From Deltaproteobacteria bacterium (GTDB lineage Bacteria > Desulfobacterota > Desulfobacteria > C00003060), in NCBI GenBank assembly GCA_030667105.1, contig DAOUWN010000006.1, positions 1 through 16,324 of the forward strand: DNA of 16,324 nt. Direction: 5' to 3'. The stretch's first letter is position 1, and every line of letters begins with the position of its first letter. Below the pieces are notes generated by a model that worked only from the letters and a program-made list of their open reading frames with translations, was not told the origin of the DNA and did not search any database. This document shows positions 1-7,814 of the stretch, piece after piece. Made by a program: the position numbers and the translations under genes.

Positions 1-4
1 GCCT

Positions 5-3000
5 ATGAAAGTAACACGCAGAGAATTCATTCAGATCTCTGGTGCAACGGCTGCCGGTCTTGCGGTAAGCAGTCTGGGCTTTGACCTTTCGCCAGTAAAG
101 GCACATGCCCAAATGCTAAAGACCAAGTATGCCAAGGAGACCACCACCATCTGCCCCTATTGTGCAGTAGGTTGCGGCGCCATTGTGCATACGAGCCAGA
201 AAGGCGACGGCCGTGTCATCTACATCGAGGGTGATCCTGACCACGTTATCAACCGGGGCTCACTTTGCAGCAAGGGCAGCTCGCTGTCTCAATTGGCCGA
301 AAACGAAAATCGGCACCTTGAGCCTATGTATCGAGCGCCTTATGCAAATGAGTGGAAGCAGGTTTCATGGGATTGGGCGCTGACCGAGATTGCCAAACGC
401 GTCAAAAAGACCCGTGATGCCACCTTTACTCACAAGAACGCCAAGGGTCAGGTGGTTAACCGGACCGTCGGGATCGTTTCGGGCGGCAGTTCCGCCCTGG
501 ACAACGAAGAGTGCTGGATCTACCAGGCGCTCTTGAGGGCCCTGGGGCTTGTCTATGTCGAACACCAGGCCCGTATCTGACACAGCGCCACTGTTGCGGC
601 TCTGGCAGAGTCGTTCGGACGCGGTGCGATGACCAACCACTGGATCGACATCGGAAACAGCGATTGCATCCTGATCATGGGAAGCAATGCAGCCGAGAAC
701 CATCCCGTATCGTTCAAGTATGTCGTCAAGGCCATGAAACAAGGGGCCAAGCTTATCAGCGTGGACCCCAGATTTACAAGAACCTCATCAAAGGCAGACA
801 TGTATACCGCCCTGCGATCAGGCACTGACATCGCCTTTTTGGGCGGCATGATCAAGTACATCCTGGACAACAAACTTTACGACAAGGAGTATGTGCGTGC
901 GTACACGAACGCGCCGTTTGTCGTTGGGAAAGATTTTAAGTTCAAAGACGGACTCTTTTCAGGTTATGACGAAAAGAACCGCAAGTATGACAAGAAAAAA
1001 TGGGCCTTTGAGATGGACAAGAACGGGGTCCCGAAAATGGACCGGAACCTGAAGGATTCCCGGTGTGTGTTCCAGTTGTTGAAGAAACATTACAGCAGGT
1101 ATGACACCAAGCTGGTCTCAACGATCACCGGCACCCCGGAAGCGGACCTCAAGAAGGTTTACAAGACCTATGCGGCCACCGGGGCCACCGGCAAGGCAGC
1201 CACCATCATGTATGCCATGGGCTGGACCCAGCATACTGTGGGAGTCCAGAATATCCGTGCCATGGCCATGATCCAGTTGCTCCTGGGTAACATCGGTCTT
1301 GCAGGAGGCGGCGTGAACGCCCTGCGAGGTGAGTCTAATGTCCAGGGCTCAACCGACCACTGTCTGCTCTTTCACATCTGGCCCGGCTACCTGGCGACCC
1401 CAAGCACGAAATGGCCTAGCCTTGGTGACTACCTTAAGAGAAGGGCCGAGAGCAAGGATCCCAACAGCGCCAACTGGTGGCAGAATGAACCCAAGTATAT
1501 GGTGAGCTTGTTGAAGTCCTACTTTGGCGAGAAAGCCACCAAGGAAAACGATTTTGGATATAACTGGATGCCCAAGCTGGATGCCGGTAAGACATACGCC
1601 TTCCTTGATATGTTTGACGACATGTACAAAGGAAAAGTCACGGGCTTTTTCAACTGGGGCATGAATCTGGCTTGCTCCCTGGCCAATGCCAACAAGAACC
1701 GCAAGGCCATGGGCAACCTGGACTGGATGGTCAATGTCAATATCTTTGACAATGAGACCGCCTCGTTCTGGAAAGGACCGGGGATGAACCCATCCACCAT
1801 CAAGACCGAGGTCTTCTCTCTCCCAGCCTGTGTGTCGGTGGAAAAGGAAGGAAGCATCACCAACAGCGGCCGGTGGATGCAGTGGCGTTATCAGGGACCA
1901 AAACCCCTTGGGAACAGCAGGTCCGATGGCGACATCATCATGGAACTTGGCTATAAGATTAAAGAGGCCTATAAGGAAGGCGGAACGTTCGTCGAGCCGA
2001 TCATGAACCTCAAGTGGGACTATATGACAGACGGCATGTATGATCCTCACAAGGCGGCCAAGGAGATAAACGGCTATTTCCTTAAAGACTGCACTGTCAA
2101 GGGCAAGCTGTGCAAGAAGGGGACCTTGGTTCCGAGCTTTGCATGGCTCCAGGCGGACGGCTCCACTTCTTCGGCAAACTGGCTCTACTGCAACAGTTAT
2201 ACGGAGAAGGGGAACATGGCAGCCCGCAAAGGCCAGGAAGATGCTGTGAACAAGATCGGTCTCTACCCGGAATTTTCCTGGTGCTGGCCCGTAAACCGCA
2301 GGATCATTTACAACCGTGCATCTGTGGATCTCAAGGGACAGCCCTTTGATAAGAAGGACTGGGTGATCAAGTGGAACGGGGAAAAATGGATCGGCGATGT
2401 GCCCGACGGCGGCTGGCCGCCCATCGGAAGCCTGGAAAAGCCCGACCCCAAGAGCAAGTGGCCCTTTATCATGCAGGTGCACGGGCATGCCCAGATCTAT
2501 GGCCCGGGACGCGCAGACGGTCCCTTCCCGGAGCACTACGAACCTCTCGAGTGTCCCGTTGAAAAGAACCTCATGTCAGATAACAAACAGCGGATGAGCC
2601 CTGTGGCGCCTGTCTACGGAACCGACGCAGATGCGTACAAGACCTGCGATCCGAGATACCCCATTGTGGGCACCACGTACCGGGTATCTGAACACTGGCA
2701 GACCGGCCTCATGACCCGGCCCCAGCCTTGGCTTCTCGAGTTGCAGCCTCAGGTATTTGTGGAGATGAGCGAGGAGCTGGCAAAGCTCAAGGGGATCAAA
2801 AACAGTGAGCGTGTGTTGGTTTCCTCAGCCCGGGGTTCCCTGAAGGCCACCGCCATCGTTACCAAGCGGTTCAAGCCGTTCAACATAGGAGGCAATACGG
2901 TTCACCAGGTGGGTGTCCCATGGTGTTTTGGCTGGCGTTGGCCGCAAACCGGCACAGAACACAGCGCCAACCTCTTGACGCCTGCAACTGGTGATCCGAA

Positions 3001-3052
3001 TACGAGAATCCCTGAAACCAAGGCCTTTATGGTCAATGTGTCCAAACTATAG
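5..3052 (+). CDS. fdhA: Formate dehydrogenase catalytic (alpha) subunit, selenoprotein, periplasmic
   Basis: This is the Mo- or W-bis-MGD catalytic subunit that oxidises formate to CO2. The N-terminus carries a Tat signal (RREFIQ at 5-10, hydrophobic stretch, likely AHA|Q cleavage after residue 35), so the folded enzyme is exported. The proximal [4Fe-4S] site is C50, C53, C57 and C88. The in-frame TGA at 578-580 is codon 192, in the context QARI-U-H. Formate dehydrogenases carry Sec followed by His at exactly this point, and the frame continues without a shift into the family sequence FGRGAMTNHW. Read through, the protein is 1015 residues, the usual length of the FdnG/FdhA class, and ends in a molybdopterin-dinucleotide-binding C-terminal domain. 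The start lies only 4 bases into the window, so the RBS and promoter are not visible. fdhB follows after 15 bases. Conventional gene callers would split this gene in two at the UGA. Confidence 0.96.
578..611 (+). promoter_or_regulatory. Selenocysteine UGA with SECIS-like hairpin
   Basis: Immediately 3' of the TGA (578-580) a stem-loop can be drawn: ACU 590-592 pairs with AGU 609-611, U594 pairs with G608 (wobble) and UGC 595-597 pairs with GCA 605-607. G593 is bulged and the apical loop is GGCUCUG (598-604). Bacterial SECIS elements sit inside the coding region just after UGA and present a G-rich apical loop and a bulged base to SelB. This layout resembles the E. coli fdhF element. The fold was drawn by hand and its stability was not computed. 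Confidence 0.65.
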
Positions 3053-3053
3053 A

Positions 3054-3065
3054 AGGAGGTGATCT
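3054..3065 (+). promoter_or_regulatory. Perfect extended Shine-Dalgarno for fdhB
   Basis: AAGGAGGTGATC begins just after the fdhA stop and matches the full anti-Shine-Dalgarno complement of the bacterial 16S 3' end. The fdhB ATG follows 2 bases later, measured from the end of the extended match; the AAGGAGG core is at normal spacing. It fixes the fdhB start and implies strong translation of the beta subunit from the shared mRNA. Confidence 0.8.
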
Positions 3066-3067
3066 GA

Positions 3068-3787
3068 ATGCCAGGTAAATCATTTTTCATTGATACGACA
3101 ATTTGTACGGCCTGCAGAGGATGTCAGGTCGCCTGTAAGCAGTGGCATGACCTGCCTGCGGAAAAAACCAAGAATCGTGGAACTCACCAAAACCCGGCGG
3201 ATCTCTCCTTCGTGACCTACAAACTTGTAAGGTTTAACGAGGTGGTAGTGGGCGGCAAGCTCCAGTGGCTCTTTTTTCCGGATCAGTGCCGCCACTGCAT
3301 AGAGGCGCCTTGTGAGATGACCGCGGATGACCCCACGGCCATCTTCAAGGACCCGGCGACCGGAGCACTGATTTATACTGCGAACACCAAAAACCTGGAC
3401 AGCCAGGCGATTATCGATTCCTGTCCCTATAACGTCCCAAGGGCGGCCAAGGATGGGACCCTGGCCAAGTGTGACATGTGTCTTGACCGGGTGGAAAACG
3501 GGCTTTTGCCGGCCTGTGTAAAGACCTGCCCCACGGGGGCAATGAGCTTTGGCGACCGTAATGAAATGCTCGCCCTGGCCAAGAAGCGTTTGGCTTTGGT
3601 GAAAAAGAATTATCCCAAGGCCAAGCTTCTGGATGCTGATGACGTTCGAGTCATTTACTTGGTCACGGAGAAGCCGGATCTGTATCACAAGTTTGCCGTG
3701 GCATCGAATTCGGCCTTTGACATCTCAAGGCAGGTGGCTTTGAAGAGACTTTTCAGGCCACTGACAGAATTGACAGCTAATTTGTAA
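3068..3787 (+). CDS. fdhB: Formate dehydrogenase iron-sulfur (beta) subunit
   Basis: This 239-residue ferredoxin-like electron-transfer subunit partners FdhA. There are exactly twelve cysteines in cluster-type spacing: C13/C16/C19/C23, C74/C77/C82, C119 (CPYN), C135/C138 and C150/C154, enough for three [4Fe-4S] clusters. This matches the soluble Desulfovibrio-type FdhAB rather than the four-cluster E. coli FdnH. No C-terminal transmembrane anchor is visible, and the protein has no signal of its own, so it is presumably co-exported with the Tat-tagged alpha subunit. No cytochrome subunit follows; a terminator comes directly after. The periplasmic electron acceptor (for example cytochrome c3) must be encoded elsewhere. 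The start is fixed by the strong Shine-Dalgarno upstream. Confidence 0.93.
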   Translation: MPGKSFFIDTTICTACRGCQVACKQWHDLPAEKTKNRGTHQNPADLSFVTYKLVRFNEVVVGGKLQWLFFPDQCRHCIEAPCEMTADDPTAIFKDPATGALIYTANTKNLDSQAIIDSCPYNVPRAAKDGTLAKCDMCLDRVENGLLPACVKTCPTGAMSFGDRNEMLALAKKRLALVKKNYPKAKLLDADDVRVIYLVTEKPDLYHKFAVASNSAFDISRQVALKRLFRPLTELTANL

Positions 3788-3809
3788 CAGACCAGAACTC
3801 TTGACGCAG

Positions 3810-3845
3810 AAGGGGAGAAGGTCCTTTGATCTTCTCCCCTTTTTG
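3810..3845 (+). terminator. Rho-independent terminator after fdhAB
   Basis: A perfect 11-bp stem, AAGGGGAGAAG (3810-3820) with CTTCTCCCCTT (3831-3841), has a 10-base loop and is followed by a T run to 3844. It begins 22 bases after the fdhB stop and closes the fdhAB transcript. Confidence 0.92.
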
Positions 3846-3854
3846 TGCTATAAA
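3826..3854 (+). promoter_or_regulatory. Possible sigma70 promoter for the fdhE operon
   Basis: TTGATC (3826-3831) and TATAAA (3849-3854) are separated by 17 bases. The -35 lies in the loop and stem of the upstream terminator, so the two signals would overlap. The -10 is good and the -35 matches at 4 of 6 bases. The fdhE ATG is 40 bases downstream of the -10. Confidence 0.4.
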
Positions 3855-3893
3855 ATCCGAAACGATTTCATAGATTTTATTGGGTGATATCAT

Positions 3894-4781
3894 ATGACTG
3901 AAAAAGAAATTGTTACGACTGACCAGATCAGAAAGGCAGTAGCTGCCGTCAAGGCCCAAAGGCCTGCCTACGAAGGGCTTCTCGATTTTTACGAAAAGCT
4001 CTGTTTGGCCCAGGAGGCCTCAAAGGAAGATACGCGCCTCGAGCCGATTAAGATCCACGAAGATCTCCTTTCGGTCAAGGAGGAAGAGGGCTTCCCTCTG
4101 ATCAGCACAACTGACTTTGTGATGGATGTGGTGGCTGCCGAGGCCTTGTTGAGAAAGCTCTGCGAGCTTGCTGTTGAGGCAAACGAGGTGTTGGCTGAGG
4201 CCGGTCCAAAGATAATTGATGCCCTGGATAAGGAATCGCCGGATGCTTCAACACTGTTCTCAAATATGCTCAAGGAGGACGATGCCTACCTTGGCGATGT
4301 TGCAGGAAAGCTCGGTATTGACAAGACAATCCTTGCTTTTGCTGTTTACAACAGCATAAGGCCGTCTATTTCTCTTTGTGCTGAACAGCTATCGACCTAT
4401 CTTGACAAGGATACCGAGTGGGGAAAGGGCTATTGTCCTATCTGCGGGAGCCCGCCGGCCCTATCCATACTGCGGGGCGAGGGGGGAAAACGTTCCCTTG
4501 TTTGCAGTTTCTGTGGCCATGAATGGCAGATACCGAGAATATGCTGTCCTTTCTGCGACAATAATGATCAAAAAACCCTGCACTATTTTTTCAGCGAAGA
4601 AGAAAAGAACTATCGAGTGGATGTGTGTGACAAGTGCAAAAAGTATATCAAGACCATCGATGCCAGAGAGATAGAACGCCCCTTGCATCCTCTGGTGGAG
4701 CAGATCTCCACGTTGCACCTCGATATGCTGGCCCGGGAGCAGGGCCTTGAAAGTGGCATTCCCTTATGGCTGCAAATGTAG
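3894..4781 (+). CDS. fdhE: FdhE, formate dehydrogenase accessory protein
   Basis: This 295-residue cytoplasmic maturation factor is needed to make active Tat-exported formate dehydrogenases; the E. coli homologue binds the apo-enzyme and carries iron in a rubredoxin-like site. Four CxxC motifs are visible in the C-terminal half: CPIC 181-184, CSFC 204-207, CPFC 218-221 and CDKC 245-248. They form the paired rubredoxin-like knuckles typical of the family. The N-terminal ~170 residues are helical and divergent. A GGGTGAT ribosome site precedes the ATG. The gene follows the fdhAB terminator and overlaps the next gene (moaA) by 16 bases, so the two are translationally coupled. The length is normal for the family. 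Confidence 0.92.
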   Translation: MTEKEIVTTDQIRKAVAAVKAQRPAYEGLLDFYEKLCLAQEASKEDTRLEPIKIHEDLLSVKEEEGFPLISTTDFVMDVVAAEALLRKLCELAVEANEVLAEAGPKIIDALDKESPDASTLFSNMLKEDDAYLGDVAGKLGIDKTILAFAVYNSIRPSISLCAEQLSTYLDKDTEWGKGYCPICGSPPALSILRGEGGKRSLVCSFCGHEWQIPRICCPFCDNNDQKTLHYFFSEEEKNYRVDVCDKCKKYIKTIDAREIERPLHPLVEQISTLHLDMLAREQGLESGIPLWLQM

Positions 4782-5755
4782 ATCATTTCAATCGCCAGAT
4801 CAGCTACCTGAGGGTCTCCGTCACAGACCGATGCAACCTTCGTTGCGTTTACTGTCTGCCGGTAAAAGACCTGAAGCTCTTCAATCACGCCGAAATTTTG
4901 AAGTACGAAGAAATCCTGGAAGTAATTCAGGCGTCCACGGATGTCGGCATTAAGAAGGTGCGTCTCACCGGTGGCGAACCCCTGGTTCGTAGAGATTTTG
5001 TGGCCCTTGTTTCATCTGTGTGCCGTGTAGGCGGTCTCGAGGATGTGAGCATTACCACAAATGGTGTTCTCCTAAAGGAAAAGGCCAAGGAGATCTTTGA
5101 CGCCGGCGTTCATCGCATAAACGTGAGCCTGGACTCCCTCAACCGGCTAAAATATGCCAGTATTACTGGTCGTGATCGTTTTGACGATGTCTTGGAAGGG
5201 CTCCGGGAGGCTGAGGCCGTGGGGTTTTCGCCTATCAAGGTGAATGTGGTGGCCATCAGGGGCTTTAATGATGACGAGTTTCTTCAATTTGCAAAGTTGT
5301 CTGTTGAAAAACCGTATCATGTTCGATTCATCGAATATATGCCGATCGGACATGATAGCCAGTGGGAGCCGGAAAAATATATCTCCTCCGATGAGATCAG
5401 GTCCAGACTAGAGGCCCTTGGTCCCCTTCACGAGGTTGCCCGCTCAACCCTGGATGGGCCGGCCACGAGATATCGCTTCGAATCAGCCAGGGGTGAAATT
5501 GGTTTGATCAGCGCTATCAGCCATCACTTCTGTCCTTCCTGCAACCGTCTCAGGCTCACGGCGGACGGCAAGCTTCGGCCCTGCCTTTTTGCCGATGACG
5601 AGGTGGACATCAGGACTCCCCTAAGAAGGGGGTGCAGCCGGGAAGATTTGAAGGTATTGTTTCAAGAGGCGATCGGCAGAAAACCCAAACAACACCATGC
5701 TGAGACCCTGGGAAAGGGAGAATCCCTTCGTCCCATGTCAGCCATTGGAGGATAG
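4766..5755 (+). CDS. moaA: MoaA, GTP 3',8-cyclase (molybdopterin synthesis, radical SAM)
   Basis: MoaA catalyses the first step of molybdenum cofactor synthesis, rearranging GTP to 3',8-cyclo-GTP. The radical SAM cluster motif is CNLRCVYC (C23, C27, C30). It is followed by the TGGEP SAM motif, and the C-terminal second-cluster motif CPSCNRLRLTADGKLRPC is intact. The protein ends in the GG dipeptide characteristic of MoaA, needed for activity. At 329 residues it is full length. The start overlaps the end of fdhE, which suggests coupled translation and supports a role in supplying the pterin for the adjacent formate dehydrogenase. Its last codons (GGA GGA) also form the Shine-Dalgarno of the next gene. 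Confidence 0.94.
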   Translation: MAANVDHFNRQISYLRVSVTDRCNLRCVYCLPVKDLKLFNHAEILKYEEILEVIQASTDVGIKKVRLTGGEPLVRRDFVALVSSVCRVGGLEDVSITTNGVLLKEKAKEIFDAGVHRINVSLDSLNRLKYASITGRDRFDDVLEGLREAEAVGFSPIKVNVVAIRGFNDDEFLQFAKLSVEKPYHVRFIEYMPIGHDSQWEPEKYISSDEIRSRLEALGPLHEVARSTLDGPATRYRFESARGEIGLISAISHHFCPSCNRLRLTADGKLRPCLFADDEVDIRTPLRRGCSREDLKVLFQEAIGRKPKQHHAETLGKGESLRPMSAIGG

Positions 5756-5763
5756 AACGCTTT

Positions 5764-6021
5764 ATGGAGTGTCCGAATTGTCATGTTGAGTTGCCGTCTC
5801 GCGAGTGCCCCGAGTGCGGTGAAAAGATTCCCCTTTTTGGCAAGTTTTGCTGTTTTTGCGGATCAGCTTTTCCGGATCTCGACTTGGGTGACAAACCTGC
5901 TGATGATCCGGGAGATTTCTCAGACCGCATTCTTTGCACTGATGGCGCATGCATCGGCGTGATTAATGAACACGGCGTTTGCGGTGAATGCGGAAAGCCT
6001 TACAAGGGAGAGGTGAAGTAG
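5764..6021 (+). CDS. Small multi-zinc-ribbon protein, function unknown
   Basis: This 85-residue protein is dominated by CxxC knuckles: C3/C6, C15/C18, C29/C32, and a C-terminal group with CTDGAC followed by CGEC (C73/C76). The N-terminal half looks like a double zinc ribbon. The C-terminal part, with its Cys-rich segment, then IGVINEHGVC and CGKPY, resembles a small zinc-binding module seen in other Desulfobacterota proteins (from memory, not searched). It begins 8 bases after moaA and takes its Shine-Dalgarno from the moaA stop region, so it is part of the fdhE-moaA operon. No catalytic domain is visible. A metal-binding or protein-interaction role is only an inference. Confidence 0.75.
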   Translation: MECPNCHVELPSRECPECGEKIPLFGKFCCFCGSAFPDLDLGDKPADDPGDFSDRILCTDGACIGVINEHGVCGECGKPYKGEVK

Positions 6022-6048
6022 GCATAAAATCGCGGAACGATTCTATTT

Positions 6049-6417
6049 ATGTATGAACTGAAAGTCATCACCCACTTCTCTGCTGCCCACCAGCTTCGTG
6101 ACTTCCAAGGCGCCTGTGAGGAATTACATGGGCACAACTGGAAGATCGAGGTCTATGTTACGTCTGATGGCCTAGACGAGGCAGGCGTGGTCATCGATTT
6201 CAGAATCCTCAAAAAACACGTAGAGGGTATTCTGGAAACTTTGGACCACAAATTCCTGAACGAGCTTGAGCCCTTTAAAACCCGGAACCCGTCATCGGAA
6301 AACATTGCAAGGTATGTGGCGGAGCAGTTAGCCGCGTTGGTGCAAGACAAAGGAGTCAGGGTAAGCCGGGTCACTGCCTGGGAGTCTGAAAGCGCCTGCG
6401 CAACATATTATCCTTGA
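6049..6417 (+). CDS. queD: QueD, 6-carboxy-5,6,7,8-tetrahydropterin synthase
   Basis: This 122-residue member of the PTPS/QueD family converts 7,8-dihydroneopterin triphosphate to 6-carboxytetrahydropterin in queuosine (7-deazaguanine) synthesis. The zinc ligands are H14, H27 and H29 (HGH). The catalytic Cys is C23 in the CxxxHGH arrangement of QueD rather than the PTPS-III variant. D66-H67 and the C-terminal WES motif are also present. No queC, queE or queF is nearby; the other pterin enzyme in the cluster is MoaA. There is no convincing Shine-Dalgarno within 10 bases of the ATG, only GGAAC further upstream. A repeated A/T-rich motif precedes it (see findings). A specialised pterin role cannot be excluded. 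Confidence 0.88.
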   Translation: MYELKVITHFSAAHQLRDFQGACEELHGHNWKIEVYVTSDGLDEAGVVIDFRILKKHVEGILETLDHKFLNELEPFKTRNPSSENIARYVAEQLAALVQDKGVRVSRVTAWESESACATYYP

Positions 6418-6447
6418 CGGCTTCGCAAATCGAAGATACCCGCTCCG

Positions 6448-6795
6448 CTATTCCAGGCTGTCCTTGAAGGTCTGCCAGCTAATCAACATGTCAGCCATTC
6501 CATGATAAACAGAACGGGTTTCCGGGCTCACGCACCCGAGTCTCTTAATGGCCTTCTCTGCACGCCTCTTGAGGCCCTCTATTTTCTCATCAGCCTTCCC
6601 GATCTCGTCACTGACATCTGTTCCGCTGTCAAGCTTCCTTTTGAGAAATTCCGGCCATGCCTTGGCATCTGAAAGTTCCTTCAAGAGCTGGCTCGTGGCA
6701 TCATCTGCGGAGATCATATAACATTCGATAGTCCAAATTGAAGACATAGTCAATTTCGTTTCGGTATTGGACCAAAGTCTAATTGACACATCCAT
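6448..6795 (-). CDS. Hypothetical helical protein, 115 aa
   Basis: I do not recognise this protein. It is convergent with queD and stands alone on the minus strand. The first ATG (6795) is supported by AAAGGAAAAG just upstream on the minus strand. Later ATGs at 6747 and 6717 lack a ribosome site. The C-terminal two thirds are charged and probably helical (segments rich in Lys, Glu and Asp around residues 35-85), ending in a more conserved-looking SVYHGMADMLISW stretch. No signal peptide, membrane segment or metal motif is apparent. It could be a real small protein of unknown function. Coding status rests on the open frame, the RBS and plausible composition. Confidence 0.5.
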   Translation of the reverse strand: MDVSIRLWSNTETKLTMSSIWTIECYMISADDATSQLLKELSDAKAWPEFLKRKLDSGTDVSDEIGKADEKIEGLKRRAEKAIKRLGCVSPETRSVYHGMADMLISWQTFKDSLE

Positions 6796-7123
6796 ACTTT
6801 TCCTTTATCAGAACAGAGAAACCATGCCGAAAAAGTCAGGCCTGCTTTGGGAAAAATCCCCCTCAATCCCCCCTGGCCCAGACGGGGTTTCTCTTTTCGG
6901 GGCATTGTCCAACTTCATTCCGCCAATATTGATCGAGACGTTATTGATAGAGAAAACTTCTGGCACTATTCTGAAAAATGGTGGTACTTTTTTGCCATTT
7001 ATTGACTTTCTTTACCTACGTTCGTTAGCTTACATCCTTTAGGCAATACTCGTTAACCATTTGTAACAATTAACAAGTCAAATTAAAAGTTCTCTCACTG
7101 CGGGTTTGGCACGATTTTTTCAT
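6796..7123. other. Gene-free stretch between divergent genes
   Basis: No convincing gene was found here. It contains a widely spaced inverted repeat, AGAGAAACC (6815-6823) with GGTTTCTCT (6886-6894), around a C-rich segment with two runs of C (CCCCC and CCCCCC). Further right is an A/T-rich zone with a GTTAA/TTAAC dyad (7052-7056 and 7070-7074), upstream of the His-rich gene promoter. The short open frame on the plus strand in this region has no coding character. Confidence 0.6.
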
Positions 7124-7152
7124 TTGACAAATATCTGTTCGGCCCCTATAGT
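7124..7152 (+). promoter_or_regulatory. Near-consensus sigma70 promoter of the His-rich gene
   Basis: TTGACA (7124-7129) and TATAGT (7147-7152) are separated by exactly 17 bases. The expected start site is near 7159, giving a short 5' leader before the ATG at 7193. This excludes the longer reading frame that would begin upstream of the promoter. Confidence 0.85.
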
Positions 7153-7192
7153 TACACAAAAATATGCTCCAGGGGCCGCGAGGGAGGTCCAT

Positions 7193-7408
7193 ATGTGCAA
7201 ATGTTGTTCAAGCGGAAAACACGCCAGCAAGTACAAACAGTTTGAGTTTCTCCAGGGCCATACCCACAGCCATGAAGGCGTGACCCATGATCATGACCAC
7301 GAACATCACGATCACCACCATGAACATCATCACCACAGCGATTCGAAAAATCCCGGGGTGGTGAGCACCCATGTTCATGGCGAAGAACAAGAATTGGACA
7401 AAGAATAA
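7193..7408 (+). CDS. Small histidine-rich metal-binding protein (probable nickel/zinc buffer)
   Basis: This is a 71-residue protein with 18 histidines, most of them in the segment from residue 23 to 48, including runs such as HHDHHH and HHHH interspersed with Asp and Glu. The N-terminus is Cys-rich (MCKCC), with Cys at position 2 as in the CooT homologue encoded next. Such His tracts bind Ni, Zn, Co or Cu, as in HypB, SlyD or Hpn-type proteins. No enzymatic domain is visible. The start at 7193 is fixed by GGGAGG a few bases upstream and by the promoter at 7124-7152; an upstream in-frame start at 7106 would precede the promoter. The neighbour is a nickel-binding CooT homologue, so nickel storage or delivery is the favoured role, by inference. 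Confidence 0.8.
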   Translation: MCKCCSSGKHASKYKQFEFLQGHTHSHEGVTHDHDHEHHDHHHEHHHHSDSKNPGVVSTHVHGEEQELDKE

Positions 7409-7476
7409 GCTCAACGACTGAAGTCGACATCTTAGGTTGGTCAATCAGAGGTCCCGCACCCAATCTAACAATCAGG

Positions 7477-7525
7477 GCCATGAAGGCTACTGCGGAGACA
7501 TATAGCCTGTATTCATGGCTTTTTT
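7477..7525 (+). terminator. Terminator or attenuator hairpin between the His-rich gene and cooT
   Basis: GCCATGAA (7477-7484) and GGCTA (7485-7489) pair with TAGCC (7503-7507) and TTCATGGC (7512-7519), with a TGTA bulge, followed by six T (7520-7525). It has the form of an intrinsic terminator. It ends only 33 bases before the next ATG, with no room for a full promoter after it, so cooT is probably transcribed by read-through. Confidence 0.78.
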
Positions 7526-7558
7526 CATTGGATGAGCTTACGATCAGGGGGTGATACT

Positions 7559-7753
7559 ATGTGTGAGGCCAATGCATATCTGCTAAAGGACGGCAAGGAA
7601 GAGCTCTTTCTGGAGGCGCTTGACACCATTGAACCTGATAATGACAAGCTCAGGCTCACCACCATATTCGGTGAACAAAAATTCATTAAGGGCAAAATCA
7701 GTCGTCTTGCACTTGTGGATCACAAAGTCATAATTGAGGAAACAAAGGAATAG
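7559..7753 (+). CDS. cooT: CooT-family small nickel-binding protein
   Basis: This 64-residue protein begins Met-Cys-Glu-Ala and is followed by a compact all-beta sequence ending in DHKVIIEE. This is the pattern of the CooT family, small dimeric Ni(II)-binding proteins first known from carbon monoxide dehydrogenase maturation in Rhodospirillum; Cys2 at the N-terminus is a metal ligand in that family. The start at 7559 is chosen because GGGGGTGA lies just upstream and because it places Cys at position 2; an in-frame start at 7532 would bury it. No cooS, cooC or cooJ is in the window, but the His-rich gene upstream may play the part of the His-rich CooJ. The family assignment was made by eye. 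Confidence 0.77.
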   Translation: MCEANAYLLKDGKEELFLEALDTIEPDNDKLRLTTIFGEQKFIKGKISRLALVDHKVIIEETKE

Positions 7754-7814
7754 GTTACGGTTTTCTGTCCCCCTGTTTCAGAAAAGCAGTCTCAGATGTC
7801 GGAACCGGCTTCAC

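Noticed and set aside
5..828. Frameshift or nonsense mutation splitting formate dehydrogenase alpha into two ORFs
   Set aside because: The TGA is in frame, sits at the family's Sec site next to His, and the downstream family sequence continues in the same frame, so recoding explains it.
1349..2536. 395-residue antisense open frame inside fdhA
   Set aside because: It mirrors the coding strand's codon bias and lacks any recognisable domain; fdhA is certain on the plus strand.
7107..7122. Sigma54-type promoter TGGCACG-N4-TTTCA before the His-rich gene
   Set aside because: The invariant G of the -12 GC is missing, and the near-consensus sigma70 promoter at 7124-7152 explains transcription better.
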